NCBI GenBank assembly: GCA_933228895.1
Contig: OW121846.1
Coordinates: 43,728,107 to 43,792,106, forward strand
Source of the DNA: Platycnemis pennipes
Taxonomy: Eukaryota; Arthropoda; Insecta; Odonata; Platycnemididae
DNA length: 64,000 nt
Direction: 5' to 3'
Shown: positions 43,357 through 54,410 of the stretch, piece by piece
Layout of the letters: every line of letters begins with the position of its first letter
Position numbering within the stretch: the stretch's first letter is position 1
Made by a program: the position numbers and the translations under genes
The notes under the pieces: model-generated
Told to the model about the DNA's origin: nothing
The model's input: the letters and a program-made list of their open reading frames with translations, nothing else
The model's database searches: none

Positions 43357-44574
43357 GACTTACTCCGCCAAAACGTAACTAGAGATATCCACGCGTCTTC
43401 CGTGATAATCGAGCAATCGACATCGGGTTTCTTCCCGACCTTCCACTTTTAACCACCATAAACCTTCAGCATTCACCTTTCTTAAATCGCTCAAATTGTC
43501 CTTCGCCGTCGGTTGCCTCCCTAGAAAAAGAAGTAAGTCAAATACGAAGATCACGCACGATATGGCTGGGAATTGCTGACACATTCGGTGGGTCAGACGC
43601 CGTGAGTGAACACAGCCATCGATGAGGACAATGCATTAAATGGCAACAGGTCCGAATGCAAGGTATCAGGGAGACATTGATTGCGGAGTGGTTGAGGCAC
43701 GACGATGGTGCGAAGGGCATGCATAATGAGACGATGCGACAAACAAGTTGAGGCGTATTATTAGCGATTTAATACAAAAATATTAATCTCCTCAATACCA
43801 GGAGCAATTTCTATTCACGCGTAATACATAAGCTACAGAAGAGCGTTCCTTTCAAAGGGAGCGACGAGGATTTCTACCCGATGCATTTGAAACGGAATTC
43901 GGGTCACAAAACAAACGAATGTCATCTCATACTGCCAAAGAAAAATGTCAGGAAAGCAAAAACACTATGATAACGAAACCCTAATCCACATAATTTCTTT
44001 TAATTCGCTGCGCTGCCCAATAGACCGCGACAATAAATTGTCGCCCGACACCACTACTATAAACATGCAAAATCATCGCTCACCGAGTATGCGGTCCATC
44101 CATAGCCAGCCGTGACAGAACACACCCTCGCGGTGGCTCGCAGGGTATTACGCAGATGTAGATGAACTCCCGTCGATGAAGCCTCATATTTCTTCTCCGT
44201 CAAACACTCATGACGCCCTGGGAATGGAGAAAACACGACTCTAGTATTAGCACACGAGATTTCCTAATGCTAACGAATTACGCTCATAGATCTCTAACTC
44301 AGTTACATCAATATACGTTCGATAAGGTTTCCGAACCAACTTAATCACTAAACTTTCGCCTTTCTGCCACAAATTGCCGTAGCGGTCCGCTTCTCGACCA
44401 TCACGCCTCGGATTTTCCACATCGAATGATTGTTTTCCCAGTGGCCACCAGGAGGCTACGCCACGCGATCTGCGCATGGCAGTAAACGCATCAAATAAGA
44501 AACTTCGCTCGGATTCATGGGTTCTTCGTAAACTTCGAAACGTTTAAATAGGGGGGGAATTGATTAAAGATGGA
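43357..44574. other. Block B segment matching 12,060-13,370
   Basis: This has no recognisable gene. It carries the old LINE tail at 44,110-44,163 and the unrecognised minus-strand frame at 44,247-44,477. By eye it differs from block A at several percent of sites or more, for example 7 differences in 34 bases at 43,378-43,411. Confidence 0.5.
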
Positions 44575-44875
44575 GAGAAACTGATTGCCGAACTGACAGA
44601 TTCAAATTGTCATTTTTTCCACGTACAAATTAGGGATATGAACAACGGTAAATATATCCAATATGAGTAGCTGCATGTTAGCATAAGGACTTGAAGCTAA
44701 CCCAACTAACAGCATGTTTGCTTTGCTATTTTTATCTTTTTTAATTAGTGAAGTTTAGAACAGTATAATAATACTAATCCTTTTTATGCATGATATTTAA
44801 TGCATTTTTGTTGAGAATTCACCCCCAACCACACACCTTTATGGTGGCTTGCAGGGTGTTATGTAGATGTAGATT
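44575..44875 (+). mobile_element. LINE-beta 3' fragment (internally deleted partner of 13,440)
   Basis: Starts at the codons for CRTDRF-type sequence (GAACTGACAGATTCAAATTG), runs through AACAACGGTAAATATATCCA and the 3' UTR to the hairpin (TTTATGGTGGCTTGCAGGG) and GTAGATGTAGATT. It shares its 3' junction with block A but lacks about 370 bp at the 5' side. Confidence 0.85.
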
Positions 44876-45110
44876 TCTTTTTAAGAAATATGATAATACA
44901 AATTGCAAATGTTTGTTACAACAATTACCATTACATAGCATCGAAACAAAATCACTGCTCAGTGTGAACATTGATTATTTCTGTTAATGAATTTGAAAAA
45001 ATATGGACCCCCTAAGTCCGAGATTTGGGCTTGTTAACAGGTGCCAACAGCTCGAATGCATTGGCTTTGACGCCAATATTCATTTGAATTTCGTCAACTG
45101 AGGTGCCCAT

Positions 45111-45652
45111 TAGGGTGGGCCGAAAAAAGGTTTTTTTTCCGGATCAAATTTGCCCTATGCGGGAAAGTTGTGTACTGATATCAGGATATTGCATGCAAAA
45201 TTTTTTCGAAATCGGTTAATATTAACCACTGCCGCCCGCGCTCTAAAGTTTAAAATTTTGTGAAAATTCAGGCGGAAATGGGAAACAAACGGTTATGGAG
45301 AATAATTTGTTGCAAATACTGGAACATTGGTAAATATCAACGGTAGATACATGTGTTTAGATTACAACACTGAAATGTGAAGTTTATTTGACGAAATCTA
45401 TGGCTTATACGATGCCTAAGAATAAACGGCTAATTTAGAGTGTAGGCAACCCGCACAGCAACACAAATTTTACACGCTCCAAGCATCACTTCAAATAGAT
45501 CACTTTTGAGAGCCGTATTTGGGATAAAATAATATTTTTTTCGAATGCGGTTCCTTTATAAATGTCTCATACTTCATTTGGGTATAGATAATACATTTAA
45601 ACAGACGGTAAAGTTAATTTTTTTTAAACTAACCTCAATTATGGCGAAGAAT
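45111..45652 (+). repeat. Left 542-bp terminal inverted repeat
   Basis: Begins TAGGGTGGGCCG and ends AATTATGGCGAAGAAT. It includes AAAATTTTGTGAAAATTCAG and AACCCGCACAGCAACAC. It matches the right repeat with few substitutions (for example CTATGCGGG against CTGTGCGGG in the same place). Confidence 0.93.
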
Positions 45653-46560
45653 CACGGCCTCATATTCACCACAAAGATTATTCAAACATTTAATTTCCTC
45701 GTTATATACTGCAATATCCAATAATTGGTTCTTGTCCCCCTGAGCTGCAGATATTCTTCGAAAATCCAACGAATTCGTGTGTCGTAAATGCTTGTGAATT
45801 AGATTGCAAAAGGAGTGGGTGTTCACTCGGAGACAAAGCGGGCTGCGCGCTGGGAATTATACTAGGAATCAGACATTTTAATACACTTGTGGAGTCCAAA
45901 CGAATTCTTTTGTTAAAGAAGGCTGATATATCTACGATATACTCATCAGAAGATCGTAGCTTTTTCTAAGAACTTGGATAAATTGTAGTGGTTCACCGTA
46001 GGAAATGATAAACCGAAAAGTTCCATAATCAACGCATTATCTCTATGTACGGTATATACGTGTTCCTCCAAACGGCACTTTCTTGCAAAACCGGGAGGTA
46101 CCTACTGCCTAAGCGATAGCAGGTACAGCTAGTTCGACGTGAGTCAGGTATGATAAAGATGGCCTGTGGTAGAGTTAAGGAAGTATGAATGAGACGGAGG
46201 ACGGAGGTTATCCTTCTCTGGCCCCAGTGATGAGTTGATCGTGAATACTTCGATGATAAAATTGCATAGAATTCTCATACAAGACATATCCCATTGTAAA
46301 CCCTCGTAACTGATGTTTAAACTCCCTCATCTCCTGCTGTTACTATCTTACTCATAAACTCACCATATTTGTTGCAATATTTTATTTTCCTTGGGCATTC
46401 CATCCGTTGTCGGGCAAGATGCGTATTTCACTTCATCAGCTTGAAGTAGTCAGTCAGTTGGTATTCATTGCTGTGAGTGAATAACTACATTGTGCAGCGT
46501 ACTGTGGTTTCGGTTGCAAGAAGATTAAAGTAATTGTGAAAATACAGAAAAAGCTTAAAT

Positions 46561-48083
46561 GGTGTGTGGAGAGGAGTGCCTGATGCACCCGAAAAGTTCG
46601 CGGGTAATGTTTTGCTTACTTATGAGGAGATGATGAAAATGTATTTGTACTCTCGGTACATTCAAGAAGAAAGTGGAAATACCGATACATCTGTGCCGGG
46701 ATCGCGGAGACGGTGGTTTATGCCATTGAAGACATCTGGAATAGATCCTCTGTACCAGTTGTCGGACATAAGCAAATTGTGAGACGAATTATTCGATACC
46801 ATGGAAAATACCGCAATAATCTTCGATCTGTCAACAAGAAGACTTTCGTTCATCTGAAGCAAGACTTTCTTCGTCACGCGTGTCAGCTGTTTCATGTTGC
46901 GGCATGTAAATTCTCTAGTGGAACTGATTGGGTTTGTGATAATACCACCAAAGTGCCATTTTTAGAACGTGTATGCCTTTAGGACCAGAGTAGTAATAGA
47001 AATTTGAATATCAGTGCCATTGATGTCAAGGAAACTAACAAGAGGAAGAGGAAATGAAATAAGTTAGAAATAAAAAGATCGTTATAATGTTCCACGCTAC
47101 CTGAGCAAGACGTTCCTGAGATTTGGAAAGACTCATGTGATGAAACGTCTGCAGATGAAGAATTACGCGACGCAAGTGATGCTGATGATTTTTTGAAAAA
47201 AGGTGTGTGTAAATAATTTAAATTTGTCTAGATTTGCGTCTGCCTGTGAAAGATTCTGTAAATCGAAACGAGCTGCTGCAGCACTCGTATCCGTGCTTCT
47301 AGTTGATATCGGGAATGTTTCTCAAGGAGACAACGTGCTTTTTCAAGTGGAGAATACCTGGAGAGTTTTTCAGCGAGAAGTCAGGGGAAAATAGTTCATT
47401 CCAGGTGGACCACTACAGCAATTCGCATTCTTCGATTATATGTTTCAACCGAAGCTCCTTCAAAAGAACAGATGACATTGGCAACTTTTGTGATGAAAGT
47501 ATAAACTCTTAGGTGGTTCGCGATAAAATTAAGACCACAATGCACGGAAGGTACGAAGAATATCATGAACATGATACATTTCATGAAATATATGAATCGA
47601 CACATCAAATTACGCCTTTACTCAATCATTCAGGGAAACGCTCTTTTTGCTCACCCAGATAATATTCTGCTTGCAATGCTAGCCGATGAGAGAAGACCTA
47701 TCCGTCAAATGGCCGTCGAAAAAATATTAAAATCAGAAGAAAATCAGAAGAAGGAATTTAGGAAATTCGAACTTCCAACTATGAATTTTGATACACAAGA
47801 TTACGTCTACTTAGTTGACTGGAAAACAAAAGCGGTAACTCAACCACCTTTAATAGCTGATATCATAAGTAAAGATTTGGGATATATTCTGAAGAAAGGG
47901 GCTTTGTTGAAAGTACCCCCATTTGCACGCCACACACAAGCAGTTGAAAGGATGGTACAAATGATCACGGTGGCGTCAAAATCCGTGTGCAGTCCAGAAA
48001 GCAGGCATGGATGGGCATTATTATGCATAAAAGGCCGAAAACTTCAACCAAAATTTGAATTTAAAGCACAGCATAAGGTATAA
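46561..48083 (+). pseudogene. Decayed protein of the long-TIR transposon (HTQAVER family), candidate transposase
   Basis: Pieces in order: WRGVPDAPEKFAGNVLLTYE (46,567 on); a frame at 46,713-46,982 (IEDIWNRSSVPVVGHKQIV, LRHACQLFHVAACK); NLSRFASACERFCKSKRAAA (47,210 on); a frame at about 47,402-47,560 reading RWTTTAIRILRLYVSTEAPS, then a stop and LRWFAIKLRPQCTEGTKN; and 47,565-48,083 with GNALFAHPDNILLAMLADER, VYLVDWKTKAVTQPP and PFARHTQAVERMVQMITVAS. From memory, intact relatives are much longer, with a central segment of 200 or more residues between the NLSR and RWTTT parts. That segment is deleted here and may hold the catalytic acids. Frameshifts and stops make it inactive. Confidence 0.7.
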
Positions 48084-48313
48084 TAAGAACCATTGATAGC
48101 CAGATACCTACAAACGTGCCCTATGGAAGGCTGGCTTGGGAGGGCACGGGTGGAACTCGATAGTAGGTAGCCACCTCCTCATGGTGAGTTCTGGGTAGTT
48201 TCTCCACGAAAATAGCAAAGAGCTACTTAAATAAATATTTGGTGATCAGGCTGTGCCTTGATCCTACCTTGATTAACTGATATTTTTTGTGGCAATAGCT
48301 CCACATGCATAAA

Positions 48314-48855
48314 ATTCTTCATCATAATTGAGGTTAGTTTAAAAGAAATTAACTTTACCGTCTGTTTAAATGTATTATCTATACCCAAATGAAGTATGAG
48401 ACATTTATAAAGGAACCGCATTCGAAAAAAATATTATTTTATCCCAAATACGGCTCTCAAAAGTGATCTATTTGAAGTGATGCTTGGAGCGTGTAAAATT
48501 TTTGTTGCTGTGCGGGTTGCCTACACTCTAAATTAGCCGTTTATTCTTAGGCATCGTATAAGCCATAGATTTCGTCAAATAAACTTCACATTTCAGTGTT
48601 GTAATCTAAACACATGTATCTACCGTTGATATTTACCAATGTTCCAGTATTTGCAACAAATTATTCTCCATAACCGTTTGTTTCCCATTTCCGCCTGAAT
48701 TTTCACAAAATTTTAAACTTTAGAGCGCGGGCGGCAGTGGTTAATATTATCCGATTTCGAAAAAATTTTGCATGCAAGATCCTGATATCAGTACACAACT
48801 TTCCCGCACAGGGCAAATTTGATCCGGAAAAAAAACCTTTTTTCGGCCCACCCTA
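48314..48855 (-). repeat. Right 542-bp terminal inverted repeat
   Basis: Reverse complement of the left repeat, ending GGCCCACCCTA at 48,855. It is the outer boundary of the transposon; the 8-bp duplication follows immediately. Confidence 0.93.
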
Positions 48856-48863
48856 GTGCCCAT

Positions 48864-49414
48864 GTCAGTAAAGCACTGATTTGCAACCCCAAGGACTCTG
48901 GTTCTAATCCTGTCGAGAGCATGCTTGTCGAGTTGGTCCTCGGATCAAGATCTTAACTTAGACGGTTCGGTATAGCCATAGCCTTTGCGGCATCTAGAAC
49001 AGCTAAGACATTCTTAAGAGTCTGCAACACTTTAGAAAATAAAACAACGGACACAGCACAATGAGAGGCGAAGAAGGCTTGGCTTGCGCTACGAAATGAG
49101 TTCAACAGCAACCACGATGTCGTTGGGAGAGATGAAAAACAACCTAAAAGGTAAATTAAAAAGCTATGTAAGTAAAGGCAAGTGTAGGTTGACTTTTTTA
49201 GGTTTATTGATCTGCAGAGTATTTGTTTGCCTAGTATTTGTACTTCCTTTTCTCACCGGATTCCGAATTTTGAGCTATTTTTATAATGAAATGTCAGCGT
49301 AAGTATGTGGCAGCAGAATATTTTAAGCGAAGGATATAAACTGGCGAATGCGTCCTCTCTGATGGGCTCCAGTAATGTGGATTGGAGTATCATTGACTAT
49401 AGGCAAGTACTTAC
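48864..49414. other. Block B segment matching 14,295-14,875
   Basis: Non-coding as far as I can tell. The 72-codon frame 49,084-49,302 (MSSTATTMSLGEMKNNLKGK, then a hydrophobic CRVFVCLVFVLPFLTGF) is intact here but broken in block A, so I do not call it a gene. Confidence 0.4.
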
Positions 49415-49692
49415 TTGATAGTTGCTCGTGGCATAAAATCTCAACGCTATCAATAATTTCTTCACAGGTGTTGTCGGTAGCCCTCGTTCAGAATTTCTAG
49501 CCAAATGAGGTCGCACCATTTTAAGCCAAGGCCCACTCACGGCTTCCTTAGGAAAGCGGTACCGCTGCAGGAACTCACTATCCCAAAAATATCGAAGGGA
49601 TTTTATGCATCGCGGACGTAACGCTTCTGCAATCTCTTAATTTGGAACGCCAGTCTCTCCAGACGACGAACAAACGCCTCCAAGTTGTCCAT
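49415..49692 (-). pseudogene. Harbinger-like exon 1, second copy with stop
   Basis: Partner of 14,876-15,154. It opens MDNLEAFVRRLERLA and reads LQKRYVRDA, then a TAA stop where block A has CAA-type coding sequence continuing NPFDFLRD. Later it keeps similarity through the GTAAGT donor at 49,409-49,414. Several substitutions and the stop show decay. The exon therefore predates the A/B duplication. Confidence 0.62.
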
Positions 49693-51326
49693 CCTCGACA
49701 AAGATATCTTAAATAATGGATAAAGGTGAAAATGTGAACGTGTAGTCACCGAAGTGATGCACAGGGAAAGGCTGAGGTGAAAGGGATAAGGTGAAAATGG
49801 GTGATAAGAAAACAGATTGGGAATGGGCGAATGAATAATATGACGGTGAATAAATGGTATGATATGAGTTGGAATTGAAGTGAATAAAGGTATAAATGAA
49901 AAACTTTTTAGCGAGAGCACAACTGCAACAATCAAGTAGGAACAAACCAGAACACGAAAGCAACGAAAGCATTTTCTATTTCTGAATCCCAGTAGTTCGA
50001 GTTTTATCCGCTTCAAGCACATGTCGGAAGGTAAGGCTCGATTTGCTGAGCAAATTTTGCTCCCAGCCGTCCCAGTTCAGAGGACAGGACTCCTTAGATG
50101 CCCTCACAGCCTATACCAGATTCGTGCGTGGGGGACTGCTAGGGGTATTCTGGGGTTAGGGGACTCCTGGGAGTTAACTATAAATAGGGCCCTCAGTGTG
50201 TCAATTTCAACAAATTACATTTTTACTCCTCTATTTTGGCTATCCAATTACCTTTCCTGGCAATTTTCTGAACGCTTTTCAAGGTGTTTAAAACCTCCTC
50301 TACATCGTGCTCGGAGCTCCAAGGCGCTGCGACAACGCTGCAAGGGCAGTGCAGCGCCTTCAGGAGAGCTGAGCAACGCTAAGGACGGTGCTTTTCAACA
50401 CTCCCTTACAAAGCCTTGTAATGCGCTTCCTAAAACACCTTTAACGTTCACAACTTCACCATCGAAGCGCCTTCAGAGGCGTTTCGAGAGAGTTTGCGAG
50501 ACGCTCTGAAACGCTCTACGACGGTGTTCTGAAGGCGTACCAAAGGTGCGGAGAACGCCAAGATTTTACGGAAAGGAATAATGGAAGTGCCAACTAACGT
50601 CAACTACCGCTCTCTCCATAAATGGTTACCTGGATGACAGTTATGAAAATGTAGTAGATTATTCCCTGATCTGCCGCATTTGAGTTTTCGGATTTATCAA
50701 TTGAAAATGGTTACTATATTACGATAATAATATAAGGTGAAAGGTAGGATAAATGGGTAATCATTAAGTTTTAAAATTAAGAGGTTAAAGAGATTTGATT
50801 AATTTTTCAGCTGTGGTAGACAGTAACATTGAGTGAATTACTGCTTACCTGAGGTAGTACCCTAAAAATATTTTCTTCTTTACAAGTAGCCTTCCCCGAG
50901 CACAATCGTAATCTTCAACCGTGTTATCGATACCAGAACAATCTTTTGATATTTTAAGGGAGGGGTGTGTCGTGCACAGCGTACAAAGTTCAGCTTTGAC
51001 AATGTAACGTATTGTAAGGGATTATTTTTCAAACCAATAACTTAACAGTACACATCAATGTTAGATTCTCCCAATTTTGATGCCATTTTATAAGCATTGC
51101 GTCTGAGCTCAGTACCATTAGTTAATAATGTATAATGTACAGTAAATGACATTTTTATGTCGTACATTTGACGGAAGGAACATACTTAGTTACAACCAAT
51201 GGGATATTTACTTAAACTAACACGTAAGGCTTCCCATTTTTCGGTTCATAAAAGGGGTTCATCGGGAATCATAGTTCATAATTCATCCACGATAGAGCGA
51301 AGAACAAATATAGACGTTTTCTAGGA
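49693..51326. other. Block B segment matching 15,155-16,750
   Basis: Contains the second TATA-like motif (about 50,178) and the GC-rich GAAGCGCCTTC region (50,290-50,560). Divergence from block A drops sharply near 50,605. The 162-codon plus-strand frame at 50,021-50,509 is not conserved in block A, so it is not supported as a gene. Confidence 0.4.
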
Positions 51327-51602
51327 ATGCGGAAAAATATTGGATTCGAGATGTTATATTTCACTTTTGCATCCACAATAGACCGTTTATGTTTCATTGC
51401 AACTAGTTTTATGCTCCTTTTACTTGTGTCCTGGAGACCATGTGTTCAGGTCAAATTCAAGAACGGGGAACATAATGATGGGCACACTGTGGATAAAAGG
51501 TCTTATGATAAGAATACGTCTTTTATGTTTTTCAGTTCAAAATCCTTGCAAGGGAAGGTAAGACAATTTCCTCTCATAGCCAGGCTTATTGAAACGTGGT
51601 AA
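51327..51602 (+). CDS. Hypothetical ORF, longer partner of 16,795-16,986
   Basis: The frame of 91 residues opens MRKNIGFEMLYFTFASTIDR, has a hydrophobic segment FIATSFMLLLLVSWRPCV and ends LIARLIETW. A splice-donor-like AAG|GTAAGA lies near 51,556. The first 28 residues rest on about 86 bp that block A lacks. I do not recognise the protein. The base sequence of the shared part is the same as in block A, which gives no evidence of selection because the copies are recent. Confidence 0.25.
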   Translation: MRKNIGFEMLYFTFASTIDRLCFIATSFMLLLLVSWRPCVQVKFKNGEHNDGHTVDKRSYDKNTSFMFFSSKSLQGKVRQFPLIARLIETW

Positions 51603-53011
51603 TGTCCTCATGTTACCGATGGTGGCCTTGGTGAGATTACTACAATCTGGCCTGCCCTTGATTAATGCCAAATGCCTGTAGCTTAGTATTAATTGATTCT
51701 ACTTTCAAAACTATATTCGTCAGATTCTATGTCTCATTCTCTTTTGTGAAATTAACATTTCCCGCTAAGGGACGAATGATTTTTCCAAATGACCTTGCGA
51801 TTCTCCGTGCCCAATTCATTCATCTACTGTGGAGGATGGGCTAATGCCACGAGGCAAATCCTATGGAAGAAAATTCTATGAAAGTTGGAGCATATACAGA
51901 ATAAGAAGGACGTAAGGGAATACCAAATTCTTCGCCATTCGGTGCACCCGCTCGGCTGCCTCCCACCAATTTCATCCCGGGGCGGCCTTGATTTCCCTAC
52001 TACTCCTACTCTAGCGAACACCATTAGCCTCGATTTCTGCGTGGCCTGTCCTTAATCTTATACGTATGACGGCGGAGTGTTGCGCGTTTTATGGAGGATT
52101 TTACTTTTTTCTGGTCAACAAGGGCCCAAAGCCTTAGCGTTTCGTGATCGCCACGCGCCGTTTAGAATACATTGTGCCGGACAGAAATAAAGAAATTTGA
52201 TTTGCGTACATGACTACGATGCAAAAACATTCGAGGGATCGTAGCTTCTAAATGCTAGTCGCGCATCACTTTGTACAATTTACCCAAAGCGATGGCAATC
52301 AGAAGGATACATGGGAGGGCGTCTTGAATCATTGAGTTGGCCACAAAAGGGAGGTAAATCCTCCTTGTTTTTTTTAAGCCCTCGGTAGTAAATATCCAAA
52401 ATATATACTCTATTGCATTATATAAGACATTCTGGAAAGCAATAGTGCGGTGGAAGGCTATGAGTGTAAATAAATGGCGAATGAAATTGGACAGGTTTAA
52501 AGTGCACATAGCAATGATATATTCTGATATTATTTAGTCCAATGTCTTCAGCGAAATCGCATTGTCGCAACGTATCACTGCTAATCATGCAACAAAAAAT
52601 TCCTGTGCCGTACACAGGTTTAGAAACCGCGAGCATTAATTAAGCTTCAAAGTGAATACGATTTCATTGAGCTTCCACTGATGAATGAAAATTCTTACAG
52701 GCAAGTCTTTGGGGAAGTAACCAGCAATTAAGGACAAGTTGAAGAAGTTACAGACTTGTCTTCTTAAGGTATGAAAAGAAATGGTCAATTAGGTGTGTTA
52801 TGTGGAAATATATGGGTAGAAGGTGCGAATTCTTCCTAGATCATGGATGTTGTGATTCTTCTAAAAATATGACCTTAAGCTGGCCAGAGCAATATGACTT
52901 TAGCCATAAAACTCTCCGATATCCAAGATTTCTACTACCATCTCTACATTGAGTTCCCCTGAGTAAACGCCATAAGAGAGGAATGTCTTGCTTGCCTCTC
53001 TCCATCCCGAT
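51603..53011. other. Block B high-identity segment, one intact unrecognised ORF
   Basis: A minus-strand frame at 52,255-52,509 (IRHLFTLIAFHRTIAFQNVL, then FVANSMIQDALPCILLIAIA) is hydrophobic and open here, but shifted in block A by one base in a T run. It could be part of a membrane protein relic. I cannot name it. No other gene is seen. Confidence 0.35.
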
Positions 53012-53239
53012 GTTGGTTGGTTGGCTGGTTATTTAGGGGAGGCGACCGATAGCTGAGGTCATTTGCGCCATTTTGGATAGGTGGGTAATTGGGTAATGGT
53101 AGGAGTTTGAGTAGGGGTAATGCCCTCCACTACGCATTCGAGTGGGGACCGGTTTTCCACTGAAAAATCTCCGGGAATCGAACCCGAGCCCTCGGGATGA
53201 GAGGCCAGTACTCTAGCCACCACACCAATCCGATCCCCC
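53012..53239 (-). mobile_element. tRNA-derived SINE, block B copy
   Basis: Same element as 18,395-18,622 with one or two substitutions (for example CCAATCCGAT against CCAATCTGAT in the head). Box B GGTTCGATTCC is intact on the minus strand. The 3' end again has CCAACCAACC repeats. Confidence 0.85.
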
Positions 53240-53420
53240 CGATATTGCTCTAAGGACTTTTAAGCTTATTGCTATTTTTATCTTTTTAAAAAAAGTTAAA
53301 GTTTAGACTAGCATATTAATGCTAATTTTTTATGCATGATATGTAGGGCATGTTCGGTGAGAATTAACCCCTGCCACACACCTTAATGGTGGCTTGCAGG
53401 GTATTATGTAGATGTAGATG
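53240..53420 (+). mobile_element. LINE-beta 3' UTR and tail, block B copy
   Basis: Partner of 18,623-18,802: TATGCATGATATGTAGGGCA, hairpin TTAATGGTGGCTTGCAGGG, tail TATTATGTAGATGTAGATG. One substitution was noted (CATGTTCGG against CATGTTTGG). Confidence 0.85.
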
Positions 53421-53465
53421 TTCCTTTTTAATTCCATTTAAGTGTAAATAAAGTAACCTTTAAGG

Positions 53466-53795
53466 GAGCGTGGAGGCCTAGTGCGTAGATCGCTACTGAT
53501 CGAATGGTTCCAGGTTTCCAGGTCTAGGTTCCACCTTTGGACGGGGGCGTCCGAAGGTGAAGCCTTTGGAGGCCCCCGAACCTAAAATCCTCGGAGTGCG
53601 AGGTGGCCCAGGGAAAGGAACTGGCCCCCCTACCCTGAATGTGTGAATTTCACTCGCCTGTGGCTTAGAGGCACTGTATTGGGATTGGGACCAAGACAGT
53701 GCCTCTACATTGGCTTAGTTCGGGGTGAGCTCTACCCTCACATATCGAAACCAACCTTCGGGTGAGTGAAAGTAACCTTTTGGAAAAGAGACATG
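53466..53795 (+). mobile_element. Second tRNA-derived SINE type
   Basis: The head GGAGGCCTAGTGCGTAGATC is box A-like, and GGTTCCAGGTTTCC follows as an imperfect box B. The body includes the inverted words CACTGTATTGGGATTGGGAC and AAGACAGTGCC, and it ends near GGAAAAGAGAC at the junction with a LINE-delta tail. The homology between blocks A and B ends inside this head (GGAGGCCTA). A related head is at 4,557. Confidence 0.6.
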
Positions 53796-53796
53796 T

Positions 53797-54410
53797 ACAT
53801 CTACATAATACTCTACGAACCATCACGAGGGTGGGTGGCAAGGAGTAAAAATATCCAAACATGCACTATTGACATGGAACTAGCATATTTAATGGAGACA
53901 TGCTAGATAATAAGGTCACAAGCAGGTAGATGGATAGTATGTACATAATAAGTAAGGGATGTTTGGTTGTTATTACGTGCATCATACAGACTACACTAAT
54001 AATATTTCAACTACCTATCCCTTGGCTACGCTGCCTATTGTGGTCTCTTATGGCACGCGTGAAAATGACTTTTTTATCTATCGGTACGACAATCTATTCT
54101 GTAATCTTGTTAATAAGATCAAAGCTTTCATAATACGCAGGGGTTCTTAATAATATATCTAACGTCATATGTGAATGAATCGGTTTCGAATTCACTTAAT
54201 AGTTTTAACCGAAAATCTAACCTGCGTTCTGATAGTAATTCCAATCCTAGTTCTTCTATTAAACTCGAAGAACACTTATACAATTATCATAACAGCCTTT
54301 AACAAATCTAGTGGATCTTCTTTGCGCACGCTCTCATTCTTTTATCATACCTTCCACGTACGGATCCCATATACTAGCGGCATATTCTAAATGATTATGT
54401 TAATACTAAA
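53797..54410 (-). mobile_element. LINE-delta, 5'-truncated, inverted
   Basis: On the minus strand the C-terminal coding relic reads LEYAASIWDPYVEGMIKE, then QRRSTRFVKGCYDNC, LLRTPAYYESFDLINKI and FTRAIRDHNRQRSQGIGS, with stops. The hairpin is in a variant form (CTTGCCACCCACC, CTCGTGATGGTTCGTAGAG) and the tail appears on the plus strand as CATGTACATCTAC. It differs from alpha and beta in most codons but keeps the same C-terminal order and tail type. Confidence 0.78.

Larger units (their letters stand above)
45111..48855 (+). mobile_element. DNA transposon with 542-bp terminal inverted repeats
   Basis: The element starts TAGGGTGGGCCGAAAAAAGG and ends with its reverse complement. The inverted repeats run 45,111-45,652 and 48,314-48,855 with only scattered mismatches. 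It is absent from block A at the matching site, so insertion in a filled/empty comparison is direct. The plus strand between 46,561 and 48,083 encodes a decayed protein. TIRs this long with TAGGG termini and 8-bp duplications fit neither typical hAT (short TIRs) nor P elements well. The protein belongs to a family I remember only as uncharacterised arthropod proteins. I could not check databases. Confidence 0.92.
45103..48863. repeat. 8-bp target-site duplication GTGCCCAT flanking the long-TIR element
   Basis: GTGCCCAT lies at 45,103-45,110 and again at 48,856-48,863, directly bordering the element on both sides. Block A has one copy, GTGTCCAT (14,287-14,294), in the uninterrupted sequence. 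An 8-bp duplication is typical of hAT and P superfamilies and some others. Confidence 0.95.
41177..53480. repeat. Block B: direct repeat of 10,376-18,868
   Basis: Colinear with block A from ATCAATCTGTCATAGGGGTC to GGGAGCGTGGAGGCCTA. It is longer than A mainly because of a LINE cluster at 42,030-43,356 and the 3,745-bp long-TIR transposon at 45,111. It lacks the LINE-alpha and the LINE-beta tail that interrupt A at 10,753 and 12,495. The right part (about 50,605-53,480) is close to identical to block A. Confidence 0.9.

Noticed and set aside
50021..50509. A 162-codon plus-strand frame in block B
   Set aside because: It is not kept in block A and overlaps the Harbinger 5' region and a GC-rich repeat. 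No motif is recognised.
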